Of a stretch of DNA of 48,996 nt, positions 1-8,524 are shown piece after piece. This stretch comes from Variovorax sp. (GTDB lineage Bacteria; Pseudomonadota; Gammaproteobacteria; Burkholderiales; Burkholderiaceae_C). Position numbers and translations under genes: made by a program. The notes beneath the pieces are model-generated. The model searched no databases. It was given only the letters and a program-made list of their open reading frames with translations, and was not told the origin of the DNA. The DNA lies in contig JAGIAI010000039.1 in assembly GCA_017744935.1 (NCBI GenBank), forward strand, positions 1 through 48,996. The letters run 5' to 3'. The stretch's first letter is position 1. The number at the start of each line of letters is the position of its first letter.

Positions 1-279
1 GAAGTTCAGAAAAAATTTTTGAAGATTTTTTCTTTTCTTCCCTCCGCTCAACTCGTTACGCCCCGAAGGATCTAACCTGTCGCTGTGTTTTGCGGAGCCC
101 TCGATTATGACAGGTTTTTCTGAAGAATCGAGAAACTTTTGAAAATTTCTTTTTCCTCTTCATCGCACTCATTTGAGCCCCGATAGGCCTCATAAGCGCG
201 CTGTCACGTTCAGCAGAGCCTTGAATTATGGCACCGTTTTCGACCTTCCGGCAAGTTCGGCGGAATTTTTTGTTCCCTC
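1..279. repeat. AT-rich intergenic region with divergent ~120-bp tandem repeat
   Basis: This stretch holds no convincing gene. Two units are visible, starting at about 1 and about 122. Matching blocks are AAATTTTTGAAGATTTTTT (14-32) against AACTTTTGAAAATTTC (135-150), CCCCGA at 61 and 179, and GAGCCCTCGATTATG (95-109) against GAGCCTTGAATTATG (216-230). The offset stays at 118-121 bp throughout. A truncated third copy may begin near 253, where AAGTTC and TTCCCTCC recur. The first unit touches the window edge, so the array may continue to the left. It lies downstream of queF. Function is unknown; the AT-richness contrasts with the GC-rich neighbours. Confidence 0.6.
74..119 (+). terminator. terminator-like hairpin in first repeat unit
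   Basis: AACCTGTC (74-81) and GACAGGTT (109-116) are perfect inverted copies, followed by a T-run (115-119). The loop is long, 27 nt. On the plus strand this looks like a rho-independent terminator for something starting left of or within the repeat. The second repeat unit has lost the complementarity. Confidence 0.4.
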
Positions 280-1137
280 CTACTGCCGCGCGGTCCGAAC
301 GTTCTCAGGCAAGGCCTGCGGCCAGCTCGTACGGAACGGGTTGATATCGAGCCCGCCCCGACGCGTGTACCTCGCATACACCGCGAGCTTGTTGGGCTGA
401 CAGCGGCGCCAGATGTCCGTGAAGATCCGCTCCGCGCATGGCTCGTGAAACTCGTTGTGATTGCGAAAGCTGATGATGTACGCCAGTAAGCCAGCCTGGT
501 CGATCGGCGGTCCGCTATAGCGGATCTCCACACTCCCCCAGTCTGGCTGCCCCGTGACAAGACAATTGCTCTTGAGAAGACGACTGGTCAGCGTCTCAGT
601 CACGGGTGGCTGGGCGGTGTCACTTGTCAGCAGTTCAGGCGCCGGCTGATATCGAGTGCACTCGATATCCAGTCGATCCAGGTCGAGCCCGTCCAGTTCG
701 TGCACCCGCTCCGTCTCGAATGCTGCCGGCGGCACCAGTTTCACCCCGACGCTGCCCTTGCGGTCACTCCCTCGCCAGACTGCTTCGCTCAAGTCAGCAC
801 GCAAACGCTCCCTAACGGCATCCTGATCCACGAAAACGCTGCTGTTGAAGCTGTTGAGATAGAGCTTGAACGACTTGCTCTCGATGATGTTGGGCGTCTC
901 GCACGGCACAGTGAAGTGCGCGATCGCGAGTTGAGGCTTGCCACGGGGGTTGAGCCAGCTCAGCTCGAAAGCGGTCCAGAGGTCAGCGCCAAAAAACGGC
1001 AGCGCGCCTTCCTCGATGCCCATCGTTTCTCGTTGCATCGCGCGTGCGATCGGGAAAAGGAGGCCCGGCTCATATCGATCGGCGTAGGCGGAAGCCCGGC
1101 CCAACTGCGATTGTTCAGGGGTGTTGTCGAGGCTCAT
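280..1137 (-). CDS. queF: NADPH-dependent 7-cyano-7-deazaguanine reductase QueF
   Basis: Cytosolic enzyme that reduces preQ0 to preQ1 with NADPH in queuosine biosynthesis for tRNA wobble modification. The protein is 285 aa, the long two-domain form found in E. coli. The QueF signature ESKSFK lies at residues 86-91 in the N-terminal half. The catalytic block SNCLVTGQPDWGS gives the nucleophilic Cys192 and general acid Asp199. The chosen ATG (1137) overlaps the stop of the upstream hydrolase by four bases (ATGA); an open frame upstream of it is only read-through in the hydrolase gene. It is the last gene of a minus-strand run from yaaA and ends in TAG. Family assignment is secure. Confidence 0.95.
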   Translation of the reverse strand: MSLDNTPEQSQLGRASAYADRYEPGLLFPIARAMQRETMGIEEGALPFFGADLWTAFELSWLNPRGKPQLAIAHFTVPCETPNIIESKSFKLYLNSFNSSVFVDQDAVRERLRADLSEAVWRGSDRKGSVGVKLVPPAAFETERVHELDGLDLDRLDIECTRYQPAPELLTSDTAQPPVTETLTSRLLKSNCLVTGQPDWGSVEIRYSGPPIDQAGLLAYIISFRNHNEFHEPCAERIFTDIWRRCQPNKLAVYARYTRRGGLDINPFRTSWPQALPENVRTARQ

Positions 1138-2027
1138 GATCGGCTCTGGGCAGTCTGTAGAAAGGGAACGATGTGCTGCAGGAGGATTTCGATCACCGGC
1201 GGCGGCAAATCGTGCCCCATTCCAGGAATGCCAACGAAACGCGCTCCTCGGATGCGCCGGGCCGTGTCCTCGCCGCACGCAATCGGGACCAGAGGATCGG
1301 CCTCACCATGCAGGACCAAGGAGGGGCTTTCGATTCGCGAGAGCAATTCGGCGCGCTTGCTGTCCGCGGCGATTGCAAGTATCTGTCGCGTGACGCCAGC
1401 CGGCCGATACGCGCGGCGAAGCGCGCGGGCAATTCGGTCCGCCTGGATGCGCTCGTCCCGCGCATAGGCAGGGCTCGATATCAGGCGATAAAACCGGAGC
1501 CCGTGTTCGACCAGGGCAGCCTCGGTCCTACTGGCGGGTCGTCGCAGGAGCGCGGCGGCGACGTCCGCCCGCGGTCCCGGCAGGTTGCGCGCGCCACTCG
1601 AACTCATGATGCTGACCAGGCTGGCCATTCGCCGGGGCGCGCTCGCGGCGAGGCGCTGCGCGATCATGCCGCCCATCGACGCCCCAATGACATGAGCGCG
1701 TTCAACACCCAGTGCATCAAGCACCCCGAGCGCATCGTCGGCCATGTCCTGTAGGGAATAAGCGGAGCGCACCTGCAGCCCGAAACGCTGCCGAACGCTC
1801 TGCCAGATCACGTTGCCCGCGCCCGCGTCATCGAAGCCCTGGCTCAGCCCGATGTCGCGGTTGTCGTGGCGGATCACCCGGAACCCGGCATCGAGCAGCG
1901 TCTGGACGAACTCAGCCGGCCAGCCGATCAATTGCATTCCAAGGCCCATGATGAGCAGAATCGCCGGTCGGCCTTCGCCGCCGCTGTCCTCGACCTCGAT
2001 CTGGATGCCGTTCGCGGTGACTTTCAT
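1134..2027 (-). CDS. alpha/beta-fold hydrolase
   Basis: Protein of 297 aa with a complete alpha/beta-hydrolase catalytic set. The nucleophile elbow GASMGG places Ser117, HGEADPLVP gives Asp244, and GMGHD gives His272. The oxyanion-hole region is LLIMGLGMQLIGW (24-36). There is no signal peptide, so it is probably cytosolic. It resembles small-ester or methylesterase-type hydrolases, but the substrate cannot be read from the sequence. It starts 21 bp after the oxygenase gene and overlaps queF by four bases, so the three are probably translated from one mRNA. Confidence 0.85.
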   Translation of the reverse strand: MKVTANGIQIEVEDSGGEGRPAILLIMGLGMQLIGWPAEFVQTLLDAGFRVIRHDNRDIGLSQGFDDAGAGNVIWQSVRQRFGLQVRSAYSLQDMADDALGVLDALGVERAHVIGASMGGMIAQRLAASAPRRMASLVSIMSSSGARNLPGPRADVAAALLRRPASRTEAALVEHGLRFYRLISSPAYARDERIQADRIARALRRAYRPAGVTRQILAIAADSKRAELLSRIESPSLVLHGEADPLVPIACGEDTARRIRGARFVGIPGMGHDLPPPVIEILLQHIVPFLQTAQSRS

Positions 2028-2048
2028 ACGGGGAGCGCGCTCAAAGGG

Positions 2049-2885
2049 TCAATTGAATTCGCGCTCGCGCAGCCATTTGGTGGCGACCCACTTTTCACCC
2101 GCGAGAACGGGTGCTCCTCCATGCAAGGTGCGCGTCGCCGGATCCGGGCGCTCGTAGCTAAAAAAAACGCCTGTCCCACGTTTGGGTGCAACTTCCAGCC
2201 CGACGTCGGGGAAGGTCGTGGCGCCACCCTGCTCGGGCTCGTGCAAATACATCACGAGCGTGGCGACGCGCTGGCCGCCCCGCCTCAGGATGATCGGCGT
2301 ACCCGGTTCGCTCGGGTCGAAATAGTCGTAGTGCGGCCGATACTGCGCGCCGGGCGCGTAGCGAAGAATCTGCAGCCCCTCGCCGAACTCCAGCGGCCAC
2401 CGAAGCAGTGCGGCGATGCGCTTCTCGAGCCTTGCGACCACGGGGTTCTCTCCACGCTCGAAGAACATGCCGTCGCTGGTCCGATCGACGTTGAGCGCCT
2501 CGCCGCCCGTCTGCGTCTCGACGGTCAGGGAGCGCGCAAGCCGTTGGCGTGCCGCGGCGATCAATGCCTCGCATTCCTCGTCCGACAAAAGGTCCCCGAA
2601 AACGATGACGCGCGGGTTCCGCATGGTCTGCAGCACGTGGACACGGCGGTCGCCCGCGTCGATGTAGAGCGGCGAGTTCGAAAGATCGGGCCCGGGCATC
2701 GCCTTCGTCGCTTCGGTCGCGCCAACGGCCTCCCGCTCCACTTCGGCCAAAGCCGCATCGGCCGCTGCATCGTGCCAACCGGCGGCCCGCATGGACGCAC
2801 GCAGGCTCGGGACCGAATGGCCGGCAGCCAGCTGGGTCGTGATCCAATCGCGAAGCTCAGCGCTGATGACTTGTCCTTGACTCAT
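2049..2885 (-). CDS. 2OG-Fe(II) oxygenase, prolyl-4-hydroxylase-like
   Basis: Protein of 278 aa. The C-terminal half is a double-stranded beta-helix dioxygenase of the P4H alpha-subunit type. The iron triad is His185 and Asp187 (RPHYDYFDP) plus His255 (TLHGGAPV), and Lys265 (GEKWVATKW) is the expected 2-oxoglutarate anchor. Such enzymes hydroxylate protein side chains, but bacterial substrates are mostly unknown. The first ~55 residues form a separate helical segment (WITTQLAAGHS, then a repeated AGW/AL pattern) that is not part of the catalytic fold and may bind the substrate. The start overlaps the yaaA stop by four bases, indicating translational coupling. Confidence 0.88.
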   Translation of the reverse strand: MSQGQVISAELRDWITTQLAAGHSVPSLRASMRAAGWHDAAADAALAEVEREAVGATEATKAMPGPDLSNSPLYIDAGDRRVHVLQTMRNPRVIVFGDLLSDEECEALIAAARQRLARSLTVETQTGGEALNVDRTSDGMFFERGENPVVARLEKRIAALLRWPLEFGEGLQILRYAPGAQYRPHYDYFDPSEPGTPIILRRGGQRVATLVMYLHEPEQGGATTFPDVGLEVAPKRGTGVFFSYERPDPATRTLHGGAPVLAGEKWVATKWLREREFN

Positions 2886-3688
2886 GATGCTCTCCGTCGA
2901 AACACCATCCGATCGGGCCTGGAGACCGACGCGTCGAAACCATAGCCCTCGAGGTCGAACTTCTCCAATGCCTTGGGCGTCGCAGCCTTGTGAAGGACCG
3001 CCCAGCGCACCATAAGGCCACGTGCGCGCTTCGCGAAGAAGCTCACGATCTTGTAGCGCCCCGGATCAGCCGCACCTGCGCCGCCCTTCCACTCTTCGAA
3101 AACACACTCCACAACACGCGCCTTGAGCGCGCCCTGATCGACTGACTTGAAATATTCCTGCGAAGCGAGGTTGATGACAACAGGCGTCCGATCCGCGGCA
3201 AGCCGCTCGTTCAGGTACTCGGAAATGCGACTGCCCCAGAATGCATAGAGATCCTTGCCGTGCCGGTTGCCGAGCTGGGTTCCCATTTCGAGGCGATAGG
3301 GCTGAAGCAGATCGAGCGGCCGCAGTACGCCGTAGAGCCCGCTGAGGATGCAGACATGGTCCTGCGCCCACGAAAGCTGGCTGGCCGTCAGCGTCTTTGC
3401 GTCGAGACCGCCGTAGACGTCTCCGTCGAATGCAAGCGCCGCCTGCTTCGCGTTCCTGCTTGTGCCCTTGGATGACCACGCCGCATAACGTGTCACATTG
3501 AGTGCAGAAAGCTTGTCCGACAGGTGCATCAGTTCGGCGACCTGCTGGGGTGACTTCTCCCTCAGGATCTTGATCAGTTCCGCGGCTGGCCCCCTGGGGC
3601 CTTCGAAGCGGGGTTGAGTGGCCAGGAGAGTGCCGGGAACGGGCGTTTCGAAATCGAGGGACTTGGCAGGCGAGAGCAGGAAAAGCAT
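2882..3688 (-). CDS. yaaA: peroxide stress protein YaaA
   Basis: Protein of 268 aa in the YaaA/DUF328 family, which in E. coli lowers free intracellular iron during peroxide stress. The N-terminus MLFLLSPAKSLDFE, the GLYGVLRPLDLLQPYRLEM block and NLASQEYFK in the middle are family hallmarks. The ATG at 3688 begins exactly at the conserved MLFLLSPAK, so the longer open frame upstream is not used. It is first in the run yaaA-oxygenase-hydrolase-queF and divergent from valS across 124 bp. An iron-dependent oxygenase directly downstream of an iron-limiting stress protein is a sensible pairing, but that is inference. Confidence 0.93.
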   Translation of the reverse strand: MLFLLSPAKSLDFETPVPGTLLATQPRFEGPRGPAAELIKILREKSPQQVAELMHLSDKLSALNVTRYAAWSSKGTSRNAKQAALAFDGDVYGGLDAKTLTASQLSWAQDHVCILSGLYGVLRPLDLLQPYRLEMGTQLGNRHGKDLYAFWGSRISEYLNERLAADRTPVVINLASQEYFKSVDQGALKARVVECVFEEWKGGAGAADPGRYKIVSFFAKRARGLMVRWAVLHKAATPKALEKFDLEGYGFDASVSRPDRMVFRRRAS

Positions 3689-3773
3689 CGGCGGATTATC
3701 AGCGGCGCATGGATGACGGCTCCGGGCCGCCGCAATCGTGCCGTCGAATAAAATCTTTCCACTTCCACCCACA

Positions 3774-3804
3774 AGCGGCATCCTGCGGGATGCCGTTCGT
3801 TTTT
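3774..3804 (+). terminator. terminator-like hairpin in the valS leader
   Basis: CGGCATCC (3776-3783), loop TGCG, then GGATGCCG (3788-3795). The stem extends by one G-T and one A-T pair, and five T residues follow at 3800-3804. It lies between a possible -10 (TAAAAT, 3749-3754) and the valS ATG at 3813. The only gene to its left is transcribed away from it, so it does not terminate an upstream plus-strand gene. It may attenuate valS. Confidence 0.5.
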
Positions 3805-3812
3805 GTACTGCC

Positions 3813-6683
3813 ATGAGTGAGACCCTGCCCCAACCCGGCCTCGAAAGCCTGTCCAAATCCTTCGAACCTGCCGCCATCGAAGCGCACTGGGGGCCTGAGT
3901 GGGAGCGCCGCGGCTACGCGGCCGCCGGCTTCCGTGGCTCTCAGAAGGCAAAGGAAGGCGCACCGTCCTTCGCAATCCAGTTGCCGCCGCCGAACGTGAC
4001 CGGCACGCTGCACATGGGGCACGCGTTCAACCAGACGATCATGGATAGCCTCACGCGCTATCACCGCATGGCGGGTGCCAACACCCTGTGGGTGCCGGGC
4101 ACCGACCACGCCGGGATCGCAACGCAGATCGTTGTCGAGCGTCAGTTGCAAGAGCAGAAGATCAGCCGGCACGACCTCGGCCGGAAGAACTTCGTTGCGC
4201 GGGTATGGGAGTGGAAGGAAAAGTCCGGCAACACCATCACCAACCAGATGCGCCGCATGGGCGACACGGTGGACTGGAGCCGCGAATACTTCACCATGGA
4301 CGAGAAGCTCTCGAAGGTCGTCACGCAGACCTTCGTGCAGCTCTACAACGAGGGGCTCATCTACCGGGGCAAGCGCCTCGTCAACTGGGACCCGGTGCTC
4401 AAGACCGCCGTGAGTGACCTGGAAGTCGAGAGCGAGGAAGAGGACGGCTCTCTCTGGCACATTGCCTATCCGCTGGAAGACGGATCGGGCTCGCTCACGG
4501 TCGCGACGACCCGTCCCGAAACCATGCTGGGCGACGTCGCGGTGATGGTTCATCCCGAAGACGAGCGCTACAAGCACCTCGTCGGCCAGCGCGTGAAGCT
4601 GCCGCTGGTCGATCGCCTGATTCCGGTCATCGCCGATGACTACGTCGACAAGGAATTCGGCACCGGCGTGGTCAAGGTCACGCCGGCGCACGATCACAAC
4701 GACTATGCCGTCGGCCTGCGGCACGGCCTGGAAATCATCGGTGTGCTGACGCTCGATGCCACCATCAACGACAACGCACCTGAAAAGTACCGCGGCCTCG
4801 ATCGCTTCGTGGCACGCAAGGCGGTCGTCGCCGACCTTGAGGCGCTCGGCCTGCTCGTCGAGACCAAGAAGCACAAGCTCATGGTCCCCCGCTGTGCGCG
4901 TACTGGTGCCGTGGTCGAGCCGATGCTCACCGACCAGTGGTTCGTGGCGATGACCAAGCCCGACGCCAATGGTCAATCGATCGCGCAGAAGGCGATCGAG
5001 GCAGTGCGCTCCGGGGAGGTGCGTTTCGTCCCCGAGAACTGGGTCAACACGTACAACCACTGGATGGAGAACATCCAGGACTGGACGATCTCACGTCAGC
5101 TCTGGTGGGGCCATCAGATCCCGGCCTGGTACGACGAGCAGGGCAATGTCTACGTCGCACACGACGAGGCGGAAGCGCAGGCCCAGGCACCCGGCAAGAG
5201 GCTCTCGCGTGACGAGGACGTGCTTGACACCTGGTATTCGTCGGCGCTCGTCCCCTTCTCTTCGCTCGGCTGGCCCGATAAGACCGAGGATCTGGACCTG
5301 TACCTCCCGTCGACCGTGCTGGTGACCGGCTACGACATCATCTTCTTCTGGGTCGCCCGGATGATCATGATGACCAAGCACTTCACCGGCAAGGTGCCGT
5401 TCAAGCACGTCTACATCCACGGGCTCGTGCGCGATTCGCATGGCAAGAAGATGAGCAAGTCCGAGGGCAACGTGCTCGATCCGGTCGACCTGATCGACGG
5501 CATCGCACTGCCCGAGCTGCTTGACAAGCGCACGCAGGGTCTGCGCCGCCCCGAGACGGCGCCCACCGTTCGCAAGAACACCCAGAAGGAATTTCCGGAT
5601 GGGATTCCCGCCTTCGGCGCCGACGCGCTGCGATTCACCTTCGCGTCGCTCGCGTCGCTTGGGCGCAGCATCAACTTCGACTCGAGGCGCTGCGAAGGCT
5701 ATCGCAACTTCTGCAACAAGCTCTGGAACGCCACGCGGTTCGTGCTCATGAATTGCGAAGGCCACGACTGCGGCCTGCGTGAGCACACCAAGGAGGAATG
5801 CGCCCCCGGCGGGCCGGCCCACGGCTATCTGAGATTCAGCCAGGCCGACCGCTGGATCACCTCCCAGCTGCAGCGCGTCGAAGCCGAAGTGGCGAAGGGC
5901 TTCGAGGAGTACCGTCTCGACAACGTCGCAAACGCCATCTACCAGTTCGCATGGGACGAGTTCTGCGATTGGTACCTGGAGATCGCCAAGGTCCAGATCC
6001 AGCAAGGCGACGACGCACAGCAACGCGCCACGCGCCGTACGCTGATCCGTTCGCTCGAGACACTGCTGCGCCTGGCGCATCCGGTCATTCCCTTCATCAC
6101 TGAAGAACTTTGGCAAAAGGTCGCGCCGGTGGCCGGCCGGTCCGGCGACTCGGTCATGACAGCGGCTTACCCGAAGAGCCAGCCCGAGAAGATCGACGAG
6201 GCGGCAGAGGCCCATGTCGCCCGACTCAAATCGCTCGTGGATGCCTGTCGCACGCTGCGCGGCGAGATGAACGTCTCGCCGGCCGCACGCCTGCCGCTCT
6301 ACACGGTTGCCGACGATGCGGCGAGCGCCACGTTCCTGCGCGAAGCGGCCCCAGTGCTTCAGGCACTGGCCAAGCTCAAGGAAGTGAAGGTGTTCGACGA
6401 TGAAGCGACCTGGGCCGCAGCCGCTGAAGCCGCGCCTGTCGCCGTGGTCGGTAGTGCCCGCCTCTGCCTGCACATGGAAATCGACAAGGCCGCGGAAAAG
6501 GTACGCATCGGCAAGGAACTGGCCCGCATCGAGGGTGAGATCGTGAAGGTCAACAGTAAGCTCGGCAACGAGGCCTTCGTCGCGAAGGCGCCGGCAGCGG
6601 TGATCGAGCAGGAGCGCAAGCGGCTCACCGACTTCACTGCCACGCTCGAGCGCCTGCGGGATCAGCTTGTCCGCCTAGGCTGA
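3813..6683 (+). CDS. valS: valyl-tRNA synthetase
   Basis: Class Ia aminoacyl-tRNA synthetase charging tRNA-Val; 956 aa, a full-length bacterial ValRS. The HIGH box is HMGH at residues 67-70 (PPPNVTGTLHMGH) and KMSKS is at 546-550. The editing (CP1) domain contains TTRPETMLGD. The segment LPELLDKRTQ to FPDGIPAFGADALRFT matches proteobacterial ValRS. The anticodon-binding domain is followed by the C-terminal coiled coil typical of ValRS (about residues 885-956, EKVRIGKELARIEGEI). The start MSETLPQPGL was chosen because the in-frame extension to 3738 runs through the leader hairpin. Confidence 0.97.
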   Translation: MSETLPQPGLESLSKSFEPAAIEAHWGPEWERRGYAAAGFRGSQKAKEGAPSFAIQLPPPNVTGTLHMGHAFNQTIMDSLTRYHRMAGANTLWVPGTDHAGIATQIVVERQLQEQKISRHDLGRKNFVARVWEWKEKSGNTITNQMRRMGDTVDWSREYFTMDEKLSKVVTQTFVQLYNEGLIYRGKRLVNWDPVLKTAVSDLEVESEEEDGSLWHIAYPLEDGSGSLTVATTRPETMLGDVAVMVHPEDERYKHLVGQRVKLPLVDRLIPVIADDYVDKEFGTGVVKVTPAHDHNDYAVGLRHGLEIIGVLTLDATINDNAPEKYRGLDRFVARKAVVADLEALGLLVETKKHKLMVPRCARTGAVVEPMLTDQWFVAMTKPDANGQSIAQKAIEAVRSGEVRFVPENWVNTYNHWMENIQDWTISRQLWWGHQIPAWYDEQGNVYVAHDEAEAQAQAPGKRLSRDEDVLDTWYSSALVPFSSLGWPDKTEDLDLYLPSTVLVTGYDIIFFWVARMIMMTKHFTGKVPFKHVYIHGLVRDSHGKKMSKSEGNVLDPVDLIDGIALPELLDKRTQGLRRPETAPTVRKNTQKEFPDGIPAFGADALRFTFASLASLGRSINFDSRRCEGYRNFCNKLWNATRFVLMNCEGHDCGLREHTKEECAPGGPAHGYLRFSQADRWITSQLQRVEAEVAKGFEEYRLDNVANAIYQFAWDEFCDWYLEIAKVQIQQGDDAQQRATRRTLIRSLETLLRLAHPVIPFITEELWQKVAPVAGRSGDSVMTAAYPKSQPEKIDEAAEAHVARLKSLVDACRTLRGEMNVSPAARLPLYTVADDAASATFLREAAPVLQALAKLKEVKVFDDEATWAAAAEAAPVAVVGSARLCLHMEIDKAAEKVRIGKELARIEGEIVKVNSKLGNEAFVAKAPAAVIEQERKRLTDFTATLERLRDQLVRLG

Positions 6684-6786
6684 CAGACGTGTGGTCTTGC
6701 GGCAAATAGTATGTGAGCATGTGGGTTGAGCGTCCGCGACGCCGCCCACCTTTTCGATCTTCGTCTTCGATTCACACGAAATTCAC

Positions 6787-7677
6787 ATGTCCAATTCCCC
6801 GACGCGCATTCGCAAGGCCGTGTTCCCCGTAGCCGGCTTTGGCACCCGTTTTCTGCCGGCCACCAAGGCGCAACCCAAGGAAATGCTTCCGGTGGTGGAC
6901 AAGCCCCTGATCCAGTACGCGGTCGAGGAAGCGTATGCCGCGGGCATCCGCGACATGATCTTCGTCACTGGCCGCAACAAGCGGGCGATCGAAGACCACT
7001 ACGACGCCGCCTATGAGCTCGAATCGCAGCTCGAAGCCAGCGGCAAGAAGGAATTGCTCGCCATCGCGCGCTCGGTCATGCCGGACGACATGACCTGCTC
7101 CTACGTACGGCAGCCGCGCATGCTGGGCCTCGGTCATGCGGTGCTTTGCGCCGAGCACCTCGTCGGCAACGAACCTTTTGCTGTGCTGCTCGCCGATGAC
7201 CTCATGGTCGGCCCACAGGGAGGCGAGCCGGTGCTGGCACAGATGACCCGCGCATTCGAGAAGCTCGGCGGCTCACTGCTCGCCGTTCAGGAAGTGCCGC
7301 TGGAACACGTCAAGCGCTACGGCATCGTGGCGGGCGACGTGATCGAGGAAGGCCTGGTCAAGGTCAACCGCATGGTCGAGAAGCCCAAGCCGGAGGACGC
7401 ACCCTCGCGCCTCGGCGTTGCGGGGCGCTACATCCTGACGCCCGCGGTGTTCGGCCACATCCGCAATCAGCCCAAGGGCGCTGGCGGCGAGATCCAGTTG
7501 ACCGACGGCATCGCCGCGCTGATGACCAAGGAGTCGGTCTATGCGTACTCTTATGCGGGTACGCGCTACGACTGCGGCAGCAAGGAAGGCTTCCTTCAGG
7601 CTTCGGTCGAATTGGCTCTTGCGCACCCCGAGGTGGGTGCTTCGTTCCGCCAGTACCTGAAGAGCCTGGAGCTCTGA
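6787..7677 (+). CDS. galU: UTP--glucose-1-phosphate uridylyltransferase
   Basis: Makes UDP-glucose from UTP and glucose-1-phosphate for cell-surface polysaccharides and galactose metabolism. The protein is 296 aa, usual for GalU. The nucleotide-binding signature AVFPVAGFGTRFLPATK is near residue 10, followed by KEMLPVVDKPLIQYAVEEA. Later blocks are FVTGRNKRAIEDHYD, GLGHAVLCAE and GGEIQLTDGI. It follows valS by 103 bp. No strong Shine-Dalgarno sequence precedes the ATG, but the conserved N-terminus supports this start. Confidence 0.96.
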   Translation: MSNSPTRIRKAVFPVAGFGTRFLPATKAQPKEMLPVVDKPLIQYAVEEAYAAGIRDMIFVTGRNKRAIEDHYDAAYELESQLEASGKKELLAIARSVMPDDMTCSYVRQPRMLGLGHAVLCAEHLVGNEPFAVLLADDLMVGPQGGEPVLAQMTRAFEKLGGSLLAVQEVPLEHVKRYGIVAGDVIEEGLVKVNRMVEKPKPEDAPSRLGVAGRYILTPAVFGHIRNQPKGAGGEIQLTDGIAALMTKESVYAYSYAGTRYDCGSKEGFLQASVELALAHPEVGASFRQYLKSLEL

Positions 7678-7689
7678 GGCTCAACTGAC

Positions 7690-7721
7690 TGCTGCGCCGT
7701 TCGCTCAGCGACGGCGCAGTA
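7690..7721. terminator. convergent-gene hairpin between galU and the tusA-like gene
   Basis: CTGCGCCGT (7692-7700) and ACGGCGCAG (7711-7719) form a perfect 9-bp stem, extendable by a G-T and a T-A pair, with a 10-nt loop. It sits between convergent galU and the TusA-like gene and reaches into the last codons of the latter. No T-run follows on either side, so termination efficiency is uncertain. Confidence 0.55.
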
Positions 7722-7932
7722 CGTGAATGAACTCGTCGCCGACCGTCTGCTGGTCGACGAGATCATTGCCGGTCTGCCGGGCAAAGGCCTGAAAGTCGCG
7801 CACCGAGCCTGCATCAGTCGCCACGACTCTCAGCAGTTCGCCGCTATGCATCTCATTGAGCGCCTTCTTGGCCTTGAGGATGGGCAGCGGGCAATTGAGC
7901 CCGCGCGTGTCGATTTCCTTGTTCACTTGCAT
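7705..7932 (-). CDS. TusA-family sulfurtransferase
   Basis: Protein of 75 aa, the normal length of a stand-alone TusA/SirA-like sulfur carrier. The signature RGLNCPLPILKAKKAL carries the persulfide-bearing Cys14. Such proteins relay sulfur for tRNA thiolation, molybdenum-cofactor synthesis or sulfur oxidation; no TusBCDE genes are nearby, so the role here is open. It is the third gene of the minus-strand set cysM-Nudix-tusA, 21 bp after the Nudix gene. The link with cysM suggests a sulfur-handling operon. Confidence 0.9.
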   Translation of the reverse strand: MQVNKEIDTRGLNCPLPILKAKKALNEMHSGELLRVVATDAGSVRDFQAFARQTGNDLVDQQTVGDEFIHVLRRR

Positions 7933-7953
7933 GTGATTCCTCCTGCGCGCGGC

Positions 7954-8505
7954 TCAACTGGCGAGCCCGCGTCGGCGCTCCTCGTTCTCGACGGCGGTAA
8001 AGAATATCGGCTCATGGCCGCGTGTGCGAAGCCAGTCGGCCAGCGCATAGCCGGTGCCGGCAGGCCAGCACTTCAGATCGGGCAGATCGTAGAGGCGGTA
8101 GTCCACGAGTTCGGGCGACAGCGACACTTCGCCATCGGCCACTACGTGGTAGGCAATGATGACCTGGTTCATGCGCTGGAAGTCGTAGACCCCGACGAGA
8201 TTCACCGCACTCACGTCGAGGCTCGTTTCTTCCTTGACCTCGCGCGAAATGCCTTCCTGCGGCGTCTCGCCTGCCTCCATGAAGCCGGTGATCAGCGCAA
8301 ACATCTTGGCCGGCCACGCCGCATTGCGGGCAAGGAGCACCTGCCCGCGGTACTCGACGATCGCGGCGAGCACTGGCGTGGGGTTGTTCCAGTGCGTCCA
8401 TTCGCAGGAAGGGCAACGGAGACGCGACTTCGGGCCTCCGTCCTCCAGCGCTTCGATATGAGCCAACGGTGTGGCGCAGGAGGGGCAGAAGCGGGGTTCG
8501 TTCAT
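7954..8505 (-). CDS. Nudix hydrolase with N-terminal zinc ribbon
   Basis: Protein of 183 aa. Two CxxC knuckles (Cys7/Cys10 and Cys31/Cys34) form a zinc ribbon, followed by a Nudix domain. The Nudix box GFMEAGETPQEGISREVKEE begins at residue 74 and keeps all catalytic glutamates. The zinc ribbon plus Nudix layout resembles NADH pyrophosphatase (NudC), but the protein is shorter, so the substrate may be NAD(H) or another nucleotide. The ATG at 8505 starts directly at the first zinc knuckle. It lies 19 bp downstream of cysM in the same direction. Confidence 0.9.
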   Translation of the reverse strand: MNEPRFCPSCATPLAHIEALEDGGPKSRLRCPSCEWTHWNNPTPVLAAIVEYRGQVLLARNAAWPAKMFALITGFMEAGETPQEGISREVKEETSLDVSAVNLVGVYDFQRMNQVIIAYHVVADGEVSLSPELVDYRLYDLPDLKCWPAGTGYALADWLRTRGHEPIFFTAVENEERRRGLAS

Positions 8506-8524
8506 GACTGAATGGGCAGGGGAA

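Noticed and set aside
3738..3812. In-frame N-terminal extension of valS
   Set aside because: The 25 extra codons run through a hairpin with a T-run and do not resemble ValRS N-termini.
5091..6473. Open frame of about 460 codons opposite valS
   Set aside because: Shadow of valS, as judged by composition and lack of motifs.
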